DNA of 64,000 nt, taken from positions 124,001-188,000 of the forward strand of contig NZ_WTKU01000003.1 of NCBI RefSeq assembly GCF_011378715.1, written 5' to 3'. Under the pieces are notes generated by a model. That model worked only from the letters and a program-made list of their open reading frames with translations. It made no database searches and was not told where the DNA came from. Source of the DNA: Psychromonas sp. SA13A (lineage in GTDB: Bacteria > Pseudomonadota > Gammaproteobacteria > Enterobacterales > Psychromonadaceae). How positions within the stretch are numbered: position 1 is the first letter of the stretch; the number at the start of each line of letters is the position of its first letter. This document shows positions 26,991 through 37,129 of the stretch, piece by piece. The position numbers were made by a program, and so were the translations under genes.

Positions 26991-29714
26991 ATGATCACAT
27001 CGCTAATAACAAAAATAATAGGTAGTCGAAATGACCGTTACCTTAAAAGCCTACGTAAAGTAGTAAATGAAATTAATAAACTTGAACCGGAGATTAAAGC
27101 GCTATCGGAAGAAGAGTTAAAAGCTAAAACCGCTTATTTTAAAGAACGTCTCGCTAAAGGCGAAACCATCGATGATATTTTGGTTGAAGCTTTTGCCGTA
27201 GTCAGAAGTGCTTCTGAACGTGTATTTGGAATGCGTCACTTCGATGTGCAGTTGATTGGCGGTATGGTATTAAATGAAAACAAAATTGCAGAAATGCGTA
27301 CTGGTGAAGGTAAAACCTTAACGGCCACATTACCTGCTTATTTAAATGCGTTAACCGGTAACGGTGTGCATGTTATTACCGTGAATGATTACCTAGCGCG
27401 TCGTGATGCGGAATGGAATGCAACACTATTTGAATATCTTGGATTAACCGTTGGTATTAACTTGTCAGGTATGACCGGTGAAGAAAAACGTACTGCATAC
27501 GCTGCCGATATTACCTACGGTACGAATAACGAATTCGGCTTTGATTACCTACGCGATAACATGGCTTTTGAAGCATCACAACGCGTTATGCGCGGTCTCC
27601 ATTTTGCTATTGTCGATGAGGTTGATTCTATTTTAATCGATGAAGCAAGAACACCATTGATTATTTCAGGCCCTACCGATGGTGATGCAACGCTTTATAC
27701 TAAACTAAATTCAATTATTCCTTTACTGACTCAGCAGGATAAAGAAGATACTGAAGAATATGTTGGTGAGGGGGACTTCACTGTTGATGAGAAAAGCAAG
27801 CAAGTATTATTAACTGAACGCGGTCAAGAAAAAGTTGAACGTATCTTACAAGAACGTGGGTTATTAGAAGAAAATACTTCTTTATATGCGGCATCTAGCA
27901 TCAGTTTATTACATCATGTGAATGCAGCATTACGTGCTCATACTCTGTTTGAAAAAGATGTTGAATACATTGTAACAGCACAAGGTGAAGTCGTTATTGT
28001 TGATGAACATACCGGGCGTACTATGCCTGGTCGTCGTTGGTCTGAAGGTTTACATCAAGCTGTTGAAGCAAAAGAAGGGGTTAAAATTCAAAATGAAAAC
28101 CAAACTCTTGCCTCAATTACTTTCCAAAACTACTTCCGCTTATATGAAAAATTAGGTGGGATGACAGGTACAGCAGATACAGAAGCATTTGAATTCCAGT
28201 CTATTTATGGCTTAGAAACTATTGTAATCCCTACCAATCGCCCTATGGTTCGTAAAGATGGTGGCGATTTAGTTTATTTGACTGAGCTCGAAAAGTATCA
28301 AGCTATTATTGAAGATATTAAAACACGTTTAGAGCGTCGCCAACCTGTGTTAGTCGGTACGGTTTCGATTGAAAATTCTGAATTACTTTCTGAGTTGATG
28401 ACCAAAGCCAATATTAAACACAATGTTTTAAATGCTAAATTCCATGAAAAAGAAGCTGATATTATCGCACAAGCAGGGGCGTTAGGATCAGTTACTATCG
28501 CAACTAACATGGCCGGTCGTGGTACAGATATTGTATTAGGTGGTAATTTACAAAACCGTCTAGAAAAACTAGGTGAGTTGACTGAACAACAAATTGTTGC
28601 TGAAACCGCTGCATGGAAAGAAGATCAAGCGGCAGTGTTAGCTGCTGGAGGCTTGTACATTGTAGGTACTGAGCGTCATGAATCGCGTCGTATCGATAAC
28701 CAATTACGTGGTCGTGCGGGACGTCAAGGTGACGCCGGTGAAAGTCGTTTCTACCTGTCGATGGAAGATTCGTTAATGCGTATCTTTGCTTCTGAAAAAG
28801 TGTCTAATATGATGAAAAAATTAGGCATGGAAAACGGCGAAGCGATTGAACATCCTTGGGTAACTCGTGCTATTGAAAATGCACAACGTAAAGTAGAAGG
28901 CCGTAACTTTGATATGCGTAAATCATTGTTGGACTTTGATGATGTTGCCAATGATCAACGTAAAGTCGTTTACCAACAACGTAATGGTATTATGGACAGT
29001 GATAATATCACTGAAAACATAGAGCAAATGTGGGCAGACGTATTCAATACCTGCATTGACGAATATGTACCGCAACATTCGTTAACCGAGCAATGGGACT
29101 TAGCTGGATTAGAAGCGCGTCTGAAACAAGACTTCTTGATCGAGTTACCAGTGCAACAATGGTTAATCGACGATGCGAATATACAAGAAGAAACCATTCG
29201 TGAAAATATCGTAGATCATGCGCGTAATACTTACCAAGATAAAAAAGAACAAGTGGGCGAGTCTATTATTGCTGGATTTGAAAAATCAGTAATGCTGCAA
29301 ACTATTGATATGTTGTGGAAAGAGCATTTAGCCGCGATGGACCATCTTCGTCAAGGTATTCACCTACGTGGTTACGCTCAAAAAGATCCAAAACAAGAAT
29401 ATAAACGTGAATCTTTTGAACTGTTTATTGCGATGTTAGAAAACTTGAAAATGGATGTAGTAGGCATTTTATCTAAAGTACAAATTCAAAGTAAAGAAGA
29501 AGCCGAAGCAATTGATCAACAGCGCCGAGAAGCGGAAGAGAAAGCGAAAATTCAATATCAACATGCACAGGTCAATAGTGATGGTGAAGCTGAAAAAGAA
29601 GCTGATGAAACGGCTGATACCTTTATTCGAGAAAACAAAAAAGTGGGTCGTAATGAGCCATGTCCTTGTGGATCAGGTAAAAAATTCAAGCAATGTCATG
29701 GTAAATTAGGGTGA
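26991..29714 (+). CDS. secA: SecA, preprotein translocase ATPase
   Basis: A 907-residue motor ATPase, full length. Walker A is MRTGEGKT (about 102-109) and Walker B lies in [20 protein letters not shown]. The helicase motif [25 protein letters not shown] and the C-terminal SEC-C zinc motif [13 protein letters not shown] are all present. SecA pushes unfolded preproteins through SecYEG. There is no secM-type arrest peptide gene before it, unlike in E. coli; the M23 gene occupies that place. Confidence 0.99.
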   Translation: MITSLITKIIGSRNDRYLKSLRKVVNEINKLEPEIKALSEEELKAKTAYFKERLAKGETIDDILVEAFAVVRSASERVFGMRHFDVQLIGGMVLNENKIAEMRTGEGKTLTATLPAYLNALTGNGVHVITVNDYLARRDAEWNATLFEYLGLTVGINLSGMTGEEKRTAYAADITYGTNNEFGFDYLRDNMAFEASQRVMRGLHFAIVDEVDSILIDEARTPLIISGPTDGDATLYTKLNSIIPLLTQQDKEDTEEYVGEGDFTVDEKSKQVLLTERGQEKVERILQERGLLEENTSLYAASSISLLHHVNAALRAHTLFEKDVEYIVTAQGEVVIVDEHTGRTMPGRRWSEGLHQAVEAKEGVKIQNENQTLASITFQNYFRLYEKLGGMTGTADTEAFEFQSIYGLETIVIPTNRPMVRKDGGDLVYLTELEKYQAIIEDIKTRLERRQPVLVGTVSIENSELLSELMTKANIKHNVLNAKFHEKEADIIAQAGALGSVTIATNMAGRGTDIVLGGNLQNRLEKLGELTEQQIVAETAAWKEDQAAVLAAGGLYIVGTERHESRRIDNQLRGRAGRQGDAGESRFYLSMEDSLMRIFASEKVSNMMKKLGMENGEAIEHPWVTRAIENAQRKVEGRNFDMRKSLLDFDDVANDQRKVVYQQRNGIMDSDNITENIEQMWADVFNTCIDEYVPQHSLTEQWDLAGLEARLKQDFLIELPVQQWLIDDANIQEETIRENIVDHARNTYQDKKEQVGESIIAGFEKSVMLQTIDMLWKEHLAAMDHLRQGIHLRGYAQKDPKQEYKRESFELFIAMLENLKMDVVGILSKVQIQSKEEAEAIDQQRREAEEKAKIQYQHAQVNSDGEAEKEADETADTFIRENKKVGRNEPCPCGSGKKFKQCHGKLG

Positions 29715-29758
29715 GCTAATATCAGTGTTATTTAGATAACACCAGTGCAGCATGACAT

Positions 29759-29796
29759 AAAAGGTGGTACTTCTTTGAAGACCACCTTTTTCTTTT
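29759..29796 (+). terminator. Rho-independent terminator after secA
   Basis: A 10-bp stem (29759-29768 with 29781-29790) has an inner CTTC/GAAG pairing in its loop and is followed by a T-rich run. Confidence 0.85.
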
Positions 29797-29840
29797 TAAA
29801 GCGTAAACAACCTTAATCGATACAAGTAAGTGTGAATATT

Positions 29841-30227
29841 ATGATAGAACAACAAACCATCAGTATTGCCATTGTACAAAATGAACAGAAACAATTACTT
29901 ATTAGCCGCCGTCAACAAGGTAAGCACCTCGCTGGAAAGTGGGAATTTCCGGGAGGTAAAGTTGAACAGGGTGAGTCGCTTGAAAGCGCAATGTTACGCG
30001 AGCTAAAAGAAGAAGTAGGATTAAGCGCAACCCAGTTCACTTTATTTGATTCACTTAACTTTCAATATGACCAACTAAACCTGAGTCTGCATTTCTATTT
30101 AGTTAAAGCCTATGAAGGCGAACCTGTGTCTTTAGAAGGACAGGAGATAAAATGGGTTAGCGCATCTCAACTCATTGAATATGAGTTCCCTAAAGCTAAT
30201 TTAACCGTGATTAATAAATTACTCTAA
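29841..30227 (+). CDS. mutT: MutT, 8-oxo-dGTP diphosphatase (Nudix)
   Basis: A 128-residue Nudix hydrolase with a complete Nudix box at about 39-61 (GKVEQGE then REL.EEVGL). The LAGKWEFPGGK stretch before it is typical of MutT. It removes oxidised GTP/dGTP from the nucleotide pool. Its location downstream of secA matches E. coli. The ATG at 29841 is chosen; an in-frame GTG at 29832 would add three residues. The gene ends 17 bases inside the convergent ligase gene. Confidence 0.93.
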   Translation: MIEQQTISIAIVQNEQKQLLISRRQQGKHLAGKWEFPGGKVEQGESLESAMLRELKEEVGLSATQFTLFDSLNFQYDQLNLSLHFYLVKAYEGEPVSLEGQEIKWVSASQLIEYEFPKANLTVINKLL

Positions 30228-31146
30228 CGCGCATGAATGAGGTAAATCGTGGTACATTGTTACGCGTTTTGCCGGTATAACGATAGCTGATAGTTGCGCC
30301 AATTGGCGGTGGATTTTGGCGTTCTTTATCACTAAAACCAGAGCCTATCTTAAAGGTGATACCATCTTCGGTTTTTACTAATAAAGAACCCAGTTTTCCT
30401 TTATATTTACCTTTGCCGGGTAGATGTTCGATCACTGTCGCTTCAGCATCTTCAAATTTTTTCAGTTTCATCAAGTCTCTATTACGTTTATGTTGATACA
30501 AAGCCTGTTCATGGTGCAGCATTAAGCCCTCTCCAGTTTCAGCTACAACCTTATCTAGTAATGCGTATAAAGCAGTAATAGAGGTTAACTTTTGTTGCTT
30601 TATGACCTGTAAATAGGGGCTCTTCGCTTGATCAACTAATTGTTGCATCTGCTGAATGCGTTGTGAAAATGGTGCTGGGCTGAGTGGTAGATCAAAGATC
30701 ATAAACTTTACCTGTTGCCATCGAGGATTATTTATATCTTGAGTACGCACAATACCTGACACTTTTTCAAATTGTTGTCGTGATATCCATAACTCACCAT
30801 CAAGTGCAGTAGTGGGGAAATCGCGTGTAAACCAAGCTGGGGCAGTGAAACGGTTACCCTGCTTAGATATAAGTTGCTCTCCATCCCAGTAAGCACGTAA
30901 CCCATCTAATTTTTCACTGACAAAATATTGTTCAATATTAATGTCTTGACGAAAGGTGGTTGCAAGTTGGATTGCCGGTGTCTGGGCATAGCAAAAAGTT
31001 GTGCTAAAGAAGATGATTATCAGCAGGCATGTTTTAGTCAGTTTGGAGCAAATGAGGCCGTTGCATGGTATATAATAGTAGTTTATTAATCTTTTTATCG
31101 TGACGACAAATAGGCAGGGACTGAAGCGATTAATCGTATTTATCAT
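30211..31146 (-). CDS. ligE: ATP-dependent DNA ligase, Lig E type, secreted
   Basis: Nucleotidyl-transferase motifs are visible: motif I EKLDG with the adenylated Lys79, TALDGELW (III), EGLMLHH (IV) and LMKLKKF (V). A C-terminal OB fold ends PRFTSFMRVRVIY. This is the minimal two-domain plan of Lig E ligases, known from Psychromonas, Vibrio and Haemophilus and exported to the periplasm. A hydrophobic segment at about 38-50 is followed by a likely cleavage site FCYA-QTPA. The start at 31146 is set by GGAGG 5 bases upstream. This leaves about 37 residues before the hydrophobic core, unusually long for a signal peptide. The physiological role of Lig E is not settled; competence- or biofilm-related DNA has been proposed. 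Confidence 0.9.
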   Translation of the reverse strand: MINTINRFSPCLFVVTIKRLINYYYIPCNGLICSKLTKTCLLIIIFFSTTFCYAQTPAIQLATTFRQDINIEQYFVSEKLDGLRAYWDGEQLISKQGNRFTAPAWFTRDFPTTALDGELWISRQQFEKVSGIVRTQDINNPRWQQVKFMIFDLPLSPAPFSQRIQQMQQLVDQAKSPYLQVIKQQKLTSITALYALLDKVVAETGEGLMLHHEQALYQHKRNRDLMKLKKFEDAEATVIEHLPGKGKYKGKLGSLLVKTEDGITFKIGSGFSDKERQNPPPIGATISYRYTGKTRNNVPRFTSFMRVRVIY

Positions 31147-31218
31147 AAGAACCTCCAACACAGTAAAAGAACAAAGACTTTTACAAGTGTAGGAAGTTTT
31201 TTGCAGTTAGGTTATTTT

Positions 31219-32112
<894 letters not shown>

Positions 32113-32194
32113 CTAATGGCCTTTGAATACCAATGACCTTAATGCTTAACTCTTATAAAATAAGAGATACAGATCAATATAAAGAGAAGATATA

Positions 32195-32809
32195 ATGCAA
32201 GTGATTATTGGCTTAACTGGCGGTATTGGCAGCGGAAAATCAACCGTAGCAAAAGAATTTACCGCTTTAGGAATAGATATTGTTGATGCAGATAAAGTTG
32301 CTCGACAGGTGGTTGAACCTGGACAACCTGCATTAGCTGAAATTGAACTTTATTTGGGCCCCGATGTCTTAAATGCTGCAGGCGAACTTAATAGAGCTAA
32401 GCTGAGGCAACTTATTTTTCAATCTGAAACTAAAAAACAATGGTTAAATGCATTATTGCACCCCATTATTCGCGATACATTATTAGCTCAACTAAACATG
32501 GCTAAGAGTGAATATGTGATGTTGGAAGCGCCATTATTACTGGAAAATAAACTGACTCAATATACTGACTATACGCTAGTCGTTGATGTAGACGAAAAAT
32601 TGCAAATCGAGAGAGCAATGCAACGAGACGACAATTCAAAATCTCAAATTCAAGCCATTATGGATGCGCAGATTAGCCGTTCGCTTCGCTTACAACAGGC
32701 TGATTATGTTATTGACAACACTAGTGTTGATCGCGTGGCTTTAAAACAACAAATTAAATCGTTACATTTGAAATTTTTATCCCTAAAAAAGAAGACATTT
32801 AATTCTTAG
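32195..32809 (+). CDS. coaE: CoaE, dephospho-CoA kinase
   Basis: A 204-residue P-loop kinase (GGIGSGKST, about 9-17) with DADKVARQVVEPG and LEAPLLLENKLT. It phosphorylates dephospho-CoA in the last step of CoA synthesis. It begins the coaE-zapD-yacG group, as in E. coli. Confidence 0.97.
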   Translation: MQVIIGLTGGIGSGKSTVAKEFTALGIDIVDADKVARQVVEPGQPALAEIELYLGPDVLNAAGELNRAKLRQLIFQSETKKQWLNALLHPIIRDTLLAQLNMAKSEYVMLEAPLLLENKLTQYTDYTLVVDVDEKLQIERAMQRDDNSKSQIQAIMDAQISRSLRLQQADYVIDNTSVDRVALKQQIKSLHLKFLSLKKKTFNS

Positions 32810-32863
32810 TTATGCCTTTTAATGTAACCTTACTTTTTACAAAACAAATAAATAGACTATTTT

Positions 32864-33595
32864 ATGATCTCTTTTGAATACCCCCTAACAGAAAAAAGTC
32901 GTTGTTACTTACGCTTTGAGTCACTTTTTTTACAAATTAAACAAAGCATGGGTTTGGATCATGAAAGTGATGCTACTGCCTATTTCAAATCATTATTTGA
33001 ATTAATAGAATTAAGTGACCGCAGTGATATTCGACATGATTTAATTAAAGACTTACGCGCTTTATTAGAAGATATGCAATCATGGTTGGCTTGGGAGCAG
33101 GCAGACACTGAAGCCATTAAGGCATTAATGGTAGAAATAAGTGAATTGATTAGTACCTTATTAGTAATGTCAAAACAATTGAAATTCTTTAAAGATAGTC
33201 GTTTTTTAACATCGTTAAAACAACGTTTTTTCATTCCAGGTGGTTGTTGTAACTTTGATTTACCGCAGTTTCATTTCTGGCAAGCACAGCCTATTTCGGT
33301 ACAAAAAGCAGATGCTCAAAAATGGTTTGAACACTTTGATGTATTAGAACGCGCGTTAACATTATTTTTGAAAATGAAACGTCATCAAGGTATTAAGTCT
33401 AAACAGCGTGCTAAAAATGCTTTTTACCAAGGTGAAGTTGAACATGCCTTGTTTATTATCATTAATGTGGATCCTGCGCTACAGGTATATCCTATGATAT
33501 CAGGGCATAAACATCGTTATTCGGTTCGTTTTATGAATGCCAATGCTGAAAATAGTCACGCTGATTATATAGAGTTTGAACAGATTTTTTGTTAA
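32864..33595 (+). CDS. zapD: ZapD, FtsZ-bundling cell division protein
   Basis: A 243-residue protein of the ZapD (YacF, DUF1342) family. It begins ISFEYPLTEKSRCYLRFESLF and contains ISELISTLLVMSKQLKFFKDSRFLTSLKQRFFIPGG-type family sequence. ZapD crosslinks FtsZ filaments by binding the FtsZ C-terminal peptide, which is encoded 9 kb upstream. Position between coaE and yacG is conserved. Confidence 0.95.
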   Translation: MISFEYPLTEKSRCYLRFESLFLQIKQSMGLDHESDATAYFKSLFELIELSDRSDIRHDLIKDLRALLEDMQSWLAWEQADTEAIKALMVEISELISTLLVMSKQLKFFKDSRFLTSLKQRFFIPGGCCNFDLPQFHFWQAQPISVQKADAQKWFEHFDVLERALTLFLKMKRHQGIKSKQRAKNAFYQGEVEHALFIIINVDPALQVYPMISGHKHRYSVRFMNANAENSHADYIEFEQIFC

Positions 33596-33645
33596 CAAAA
33601 AGCGATTAAAGTTAAAATAAAAGATTAAATATGTAAGGAAGAACG

Positions 33646-33840
33646 ATGAAAGTTAATTGTCCAACTTGTAAAAAACAAGTTGTTTGGGATAAACAAAGTT
33701 TGTACCGTCCATTTTGTTGTAAACGTTGCCAGCTTATTGATTTAGGTGAATGGGCGGACGAAGAAAAACGCATTAAAGGGGAATCAGTAAGCCCCGAGAA
33801 TCTTCCTCAAAATAAAACGATTTATTTTGAGGAAGATTAA
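33646..33840 (+). CDS. yacG: YacG, zinc-binding DNA gyrase inhibitor
   Basis: A 64-residue zinc protein with the canonical spacing C5-x2-C8-x15-C24-x3-C28 and the [12 protein letters not shown] tail. YacG binds GyrB and reduces gyrase activity. The last 13 codons are part of a perfect 18-bp inverted repeat (33799-33838), so the C-terminal sequence [13 protein letters not shown] may be shaped by the hairpin rather than by protein function. Confidence 0.94.
   Translation: MKVNCPTCKKQVVWDKQSLYRPFCCKRCQLIDLGEWADEEKRIKGESVSPENLPQNKTIYFEED
33799..33838. repeat. Perfect 18-bp inverted repeat over the yacG stop region
   Basis: The arms 33799-33816 and 33821-33838 are exactly complementary with a 4-base loop (ACGA). 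The hairpin lies within the yacG coding sequence and reaches its stop codon. No T-run follows, so it may act as an mRNA 3' end or RNA-stability structure. Confidence 0.85.
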
Positions 33841-33938
33841 ATAAAACTATTTATTGTTAATAAATGATTAGAAAAACTTCTTTTTTAATCGAATCAACAA
33901 AATATTTTATACTACCAAAAAAAAATCAAAACTTAATA

Positions 33939-33994
33939 CTGTAAAAATTCAGAATGCTAGCGTAACTTAGGGTACATTCTGAATGTTTACAGTC
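33939..33994. repeat. Large inverted repeat upstream of the diguanylate cyclase gene
   Basis: Arms 33939-33957 and 33976-33994 match at 18 of 19 positions around an 18-base loop. It lies in the 296-bp gap between yacG and the broken GGDEF gene and has no T-run. The rest of the gap is AT-rich and holds nothing else I can identify. Confidence 0.7.
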
Positions 33995-34136
33995 CATCCT
34001 AAACATTCATTAAATATCCATCAGCGCTTCACCTTTATGCTTAGTATTTTTTACATCAAGGTTTGCTGATTTAGTATCTTAAGAGAAATGTAGTCGTACA
34101 GTAATCGGTATATGGCTCTATTCAAAAAGGGGACCT

Positions 34137-35636
34137 ATGAACGAATATAGACGAAGTTTATTGTATTTTATTTTGTTTGTTAATTCTGAGCTATGCGTTA
34201 TATGGCGCCTATGCAGGGTATACAAAGGAGAAAGAAGCAGTTCGTTCGCGTATAGCCAATACCAGCTTCTTGGTTACTGAATGGCTTAAAGGAGAGTTTC
34301 AAGCATCAGATTACGTCCTATTAAATATAATGAGTCATCTCTCTTCAGATGATTTGATTTACCCTCACCCGGATCCACAACAGCAACAAGCGAGCACCAA
34401 ATTTTTCACCTCCAAACTACAAACTTTACCTAATTATTATACTGGTGTGGGTACGGCAGATAAAAATTGTATTCTTACTCATGTTTATAATTATCCCCCT
34501 CGATTATCTGTACTTGGCTTTGATGGTAGCCTACGAGATTGGTGTGTTGAGCACAAAAATGATGAAAACTCTGAACAAGTTGTGACACCTGCTTTTATTA
34601 GCACTACTGGTAACATTGGTGTAGTGCAGAGTCGCGCCTTTCGTGGAGGCTCAAAAAAAGTGGCTGGGGTGGTTGCTTTTCAGGTGGAGCTAAATTTCTT
34701 TTCAACATTCATTGAACAAGTCACATTGGATAAACACGGTGTAATTGCTGTAATAGATAGTAATATGATGCTATTGGCTCGAAGCCCCAATATTTCGGAA
34801 AAAATCGGGGTACAAGTTAAGGAGGACGTTGCTGCTGATTACATTGCTTCCAAGCGTAAAACTTTAATGACATTTAACTATACCTCTCCACTGGATAATC
34901 AGAACAGATTTTATGGGTTGCGCAAAGTAGATACTTTACCTTTTTATGTTTTAGTGGGTGAAGCTAACGAAGACTGGTTACAAAGTTGGTATTCAAAAAC
35001 ATTGATGGTGTTCTGTGTTGTGAGCATATTATTTATTATGTCGATCCTATTGTTGTTGAATCATCGGAAACAACTTGATCAAGCTAAAAATTTATTATTA
35101 TTAGCACAAACAGACTCGCTCACTAAAACATTAAACCGACGCGGTTTTATGTTACAGGCCAAAAAAGAATTGGATATAGTGCATCGATATGACACTGATC
35201 TTGCTATTTTTGCACTGGATATTGACCGCTTCAAATTAATCAATCATACACATGGGCATGCAACAGGCGATAGAGCAATAGTTTCTTTTACAAAAGTCTG
35301 TTTTGACTCATTACGTGATGTCGATATTTTTGCCAGAATCGGGGGGATGAATTTATTATTTTATTACCGCACACCAATTTTAAACACGCGCATATTGTCG
35401 CTGAACGTATCAGGCAAGCAGTGCAGGCATGTATTGTTATGAACGATAGCAATAAGTCGGTAGCAGTTACATTAAGTATCGGTGTTGCAATGATTGCTCC
35501 TGAAGTTGAAAGTGTTACTGAGATGATGGGGATAGTTGATAAAGCACTTTACTCTGCAAAACAGAATGGACGTAATCAGGTACAATATATTGAAAATGAT
35601 TATACCTATCTCTCAAATCGCTTTGATCAGATATAA
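34137..35636 (+). pseudogene. Sensor diguanylate cyclase (GGDEF), broken by two frameshifts
   Basis: The likely start is ATG 34137, with AAGGGG just upstream, giving MNEYRRSLLYFILF. The frame then changes in the T-rich stretch near 34160-34180 (one extra base) to continue as LLILSYALYGAY, completing the first membrane helix. A ~240-residue periplasmic sensor, a second membrane helix and a GGDEF domain follow. In the GGDEF domain the G-run at 35341-35346 has six G where seven would read RIGGDEFIILLP. The frame is lost there, then continues to 35636. With both indels repaired the protein would be about 500 residues with a complete active site, an RxxD inhibitory site (RDVD) and DIDRFKLIN. It would make cyclic di-GMP. 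As read here it is inactive. Confidence 0.85.
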
Positions 35637-35868
35637 ATAATTATTATTACAGACCACGTGAATAGTTATTATTATTCATTTGTGCACTTCATTTTTTTAC
35701 TTCATCTATTCAACGTATTAACGGTTATATTTTAATTATAAAAGCTTAACTTGATTCAAAGTATATTCAAGGTCATGATCAAAACATGCTATTGAAACAG
35801 ATATTATGTATTTCAATAAATATTGAACAAACATTGAAGCAACATCGTAGATAAAAAAAGGGAATATA

Positions 35869-36213
35869 ATGACGTTACAAGACTTTATAAAAAAATTGCA
35901 GACACAACCACAAGTGATTGAGTTTGCGGATACAATGGCTGTTATTGAAGAAAATTATAACTTTACTGAAACGTCGTTTAGTAATGGGCAACAAAAAAAC
36001 GCTGCTGGCGAAAATGCAGGCTCATGTAAGATTTTTTCATTTGCACAATTAAATAACTTATCTGAAGAACAGACCTTGGCTTGTTTTGGTGTTTATTATC
36101 GCGACCATGTTTTAGGTCATCCAGATGCTACGGATCATCAGAATATTCGTCAATTTATGGCCAATGGTTGGGCTGGTATTAATTTTGATAGTGTGGCATT
36201 AAAGCCTTTATAA
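35869..36213 (+). CDS. HopJ type III effector family protein
   Basis: A 114-residue soluble protein whose sequence (CKIFSFAQLNN..., LACFGVYYRDHVLGHPDATDHQNIRQFMANGWAGI) matches the HopJ family. The family was named from a Pseudomonas syringae effector but is widespread in bacteria without any type III system nearby. No secretion genes are present here, so an effector role is not supported. Function is unknown. Confidence 0.85.
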   Translation: MTLQDFIKKLQTQPQVIEFADTMAVIEENYNFTETSFSNGQQKNAAGENAGSCKIFSFAQLNNLSEEQTLACFGVYYRDHVLGHPDATDHQNIRQFMANGWAGINFDSVALKPL

Positions 36214-36274
36214 GGTGATGATTGCTGTTATTTAATGAGTAACAGAAGTATCAAGTTGTAATAAAAAAAGCAAT

Positions 36275-36306
36275 AAAATGGGGTTAATTCATAACCCCAT
36301 TTTTGT
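36275..36306. terminator. Bidirectional terminator between hopJ-like gene and yciH
   Basis: A perfect 12-bp stem (36275-36286 with 36292-36303) with a 5-base loop has T-runs on both strands. It lies between two convergent genes. Confidence 0.85.
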
Positions 36307-36346
36307 AGCGTATTACAGGTCATGTATTACAGGGTAAAAACAACGC

Positions 36347-36679
36347 TTAACTACCAGCTAATTTAACTTGATAACCTTGTTTTTCTAATACCGATTTAAT
36401 AATGTCACGTTGATCGGTTTGGATTTCAATCACAAAATCTTTAACTGTACCACCACATCCAGTTCGCTTTTTAATCTCTTTTGCCAATGCTTTAATGGCT
36501 TTATCGTCCAGTTGCAAACCTTTAATCAAGGTCACTCCCTTACCTTTACGTCCTTTAGTTTCACGATGTAGACGAATAATGCCGTCACCCTCAGGTGCAA
36601 CCTGCTTTTGCTTGCTTTTTTCTACTTTGCCACCGTCTGTAGAATAAACTAAATTTAAATCACCAAAATCCATCATCAT
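36347..36679 (-). CDS. yciH: YciH, SUI1/eIF1-family translation factor
   Basis: A 110-residue protein with a SUI1 domain: GIIRLHRETKGRKGKGVTLIKGL, then KRTGCGGTVKDFVIEIQTDQRD and VLEKQGYQVKLAGS. Bacterial YciH resembles eukaryotic eIF1 and can act on initiation complexes in vitro. Its role in cells is unclear. It begins with three consecutive ATG codons, so the exact start is uncertain by two residues. Confidence 0.93.
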   Translation of the reverse strand: MMMDFGDLNLVYSTDGGKVEKSKQKQVAPEGDGIIRLHRETKGRKGKGVTLIKGLQLDDKAIKALAKEIKKRTGCGGTVKDFVIEIQTDQRDIIKSVLEKQGYQVKLAGS

Positions 36680-36764
36680 CCCTACCTATTCAATTTTTAT
36701 CTATTTTATACCGGTTAATACGGTAGATGCAAAAATCAATACAAAGCTTATTTAAGGTGACAAA

Positions 36765-36778
36765 TTGATCTAAAACAA
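36765..36778. promoter_or_regulatory. Candidate FNR box upstream of feoA
   Basis: TTGAT-N4-AACAA matches the FNR consensus TTGAT-N4-ATCAA with one mismatch. FNR activates feoABC under anoxia in E. coli. The site is 126 bp before the feoA ATG. Confidence 0.45.
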
Positions 36779-36818
36779 GAGTCTTGTTTATAGCGGCCAT
36801 TTTAGTCTACTTTACGTT

Positions 36819-36837
36819 GTTAATGATAATAGTTTGT
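36819..36837. promoter_or_regulatory. Candidate Fur box upstream of feoA
   Basis: The 19-mer at this position contains AATGATAAT and matches 13 of 19 positions of the Fur consensus. Fur represses feo when iron is plentiful. Confidence 0.5.
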
Positions 36838-36903
36838 ATTACCTTGTTAGTTAGTAACAAGCACTGATTGATGCATTCAGTGCAGCAGTGGTGAGGTATA
36901 AAA

Positions 36904-37128
36904 ATGGTATTATCTGAATTAAAAATAGGACAAATGGCAAGTATTGTGAACATCAATGCTATTGAGCCTATGATGCGCAAAAAATTACTCAATTTAGGCT
37001 TTTTACCAAAAGCAAAAATACAATTATTACGTGTTGCTCCGATGGGGGATCCGATTGCAATTCGCTGTGCAAACAGTTCTATCGCGTTACGTAAAAGCAT
37101 CGCTAATCAAATCATAGTGGAGCGCTAA
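36904..37128 (+). CDS. feoA: FeoA, ferrous iron transport accessory protein
   Basis: A 74-residue SH3-like FeoA protein (LSELKIGQMASIVNI..., LNLGFLPKAKIQLLRVAPMGDPIAIRCANSSIALRKS). It lies one base before feoB and is thought to interact with it at the membrane. Confidence 0.95.
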   Translation: MVLSELKIGQMASIVNINAIEPMMRKKLLNLGFLPKAKIQLLRVAPMGDPIAIRCANSSIALRKSIANQIIVER

Positions 37129-37129
37129 A

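Noticed and set aside
29512-29709. Open frame of 65 codons inside the end of secA
   Set aside because: A shadow frame over the SecA zinc-binding tail with lysine-rich, meaningless sequence.
35869-36213. Type III secretion effector
   Set aside because: The HopJ family name is misleading; there are no secretion genes, chaperone or host-type features around it.
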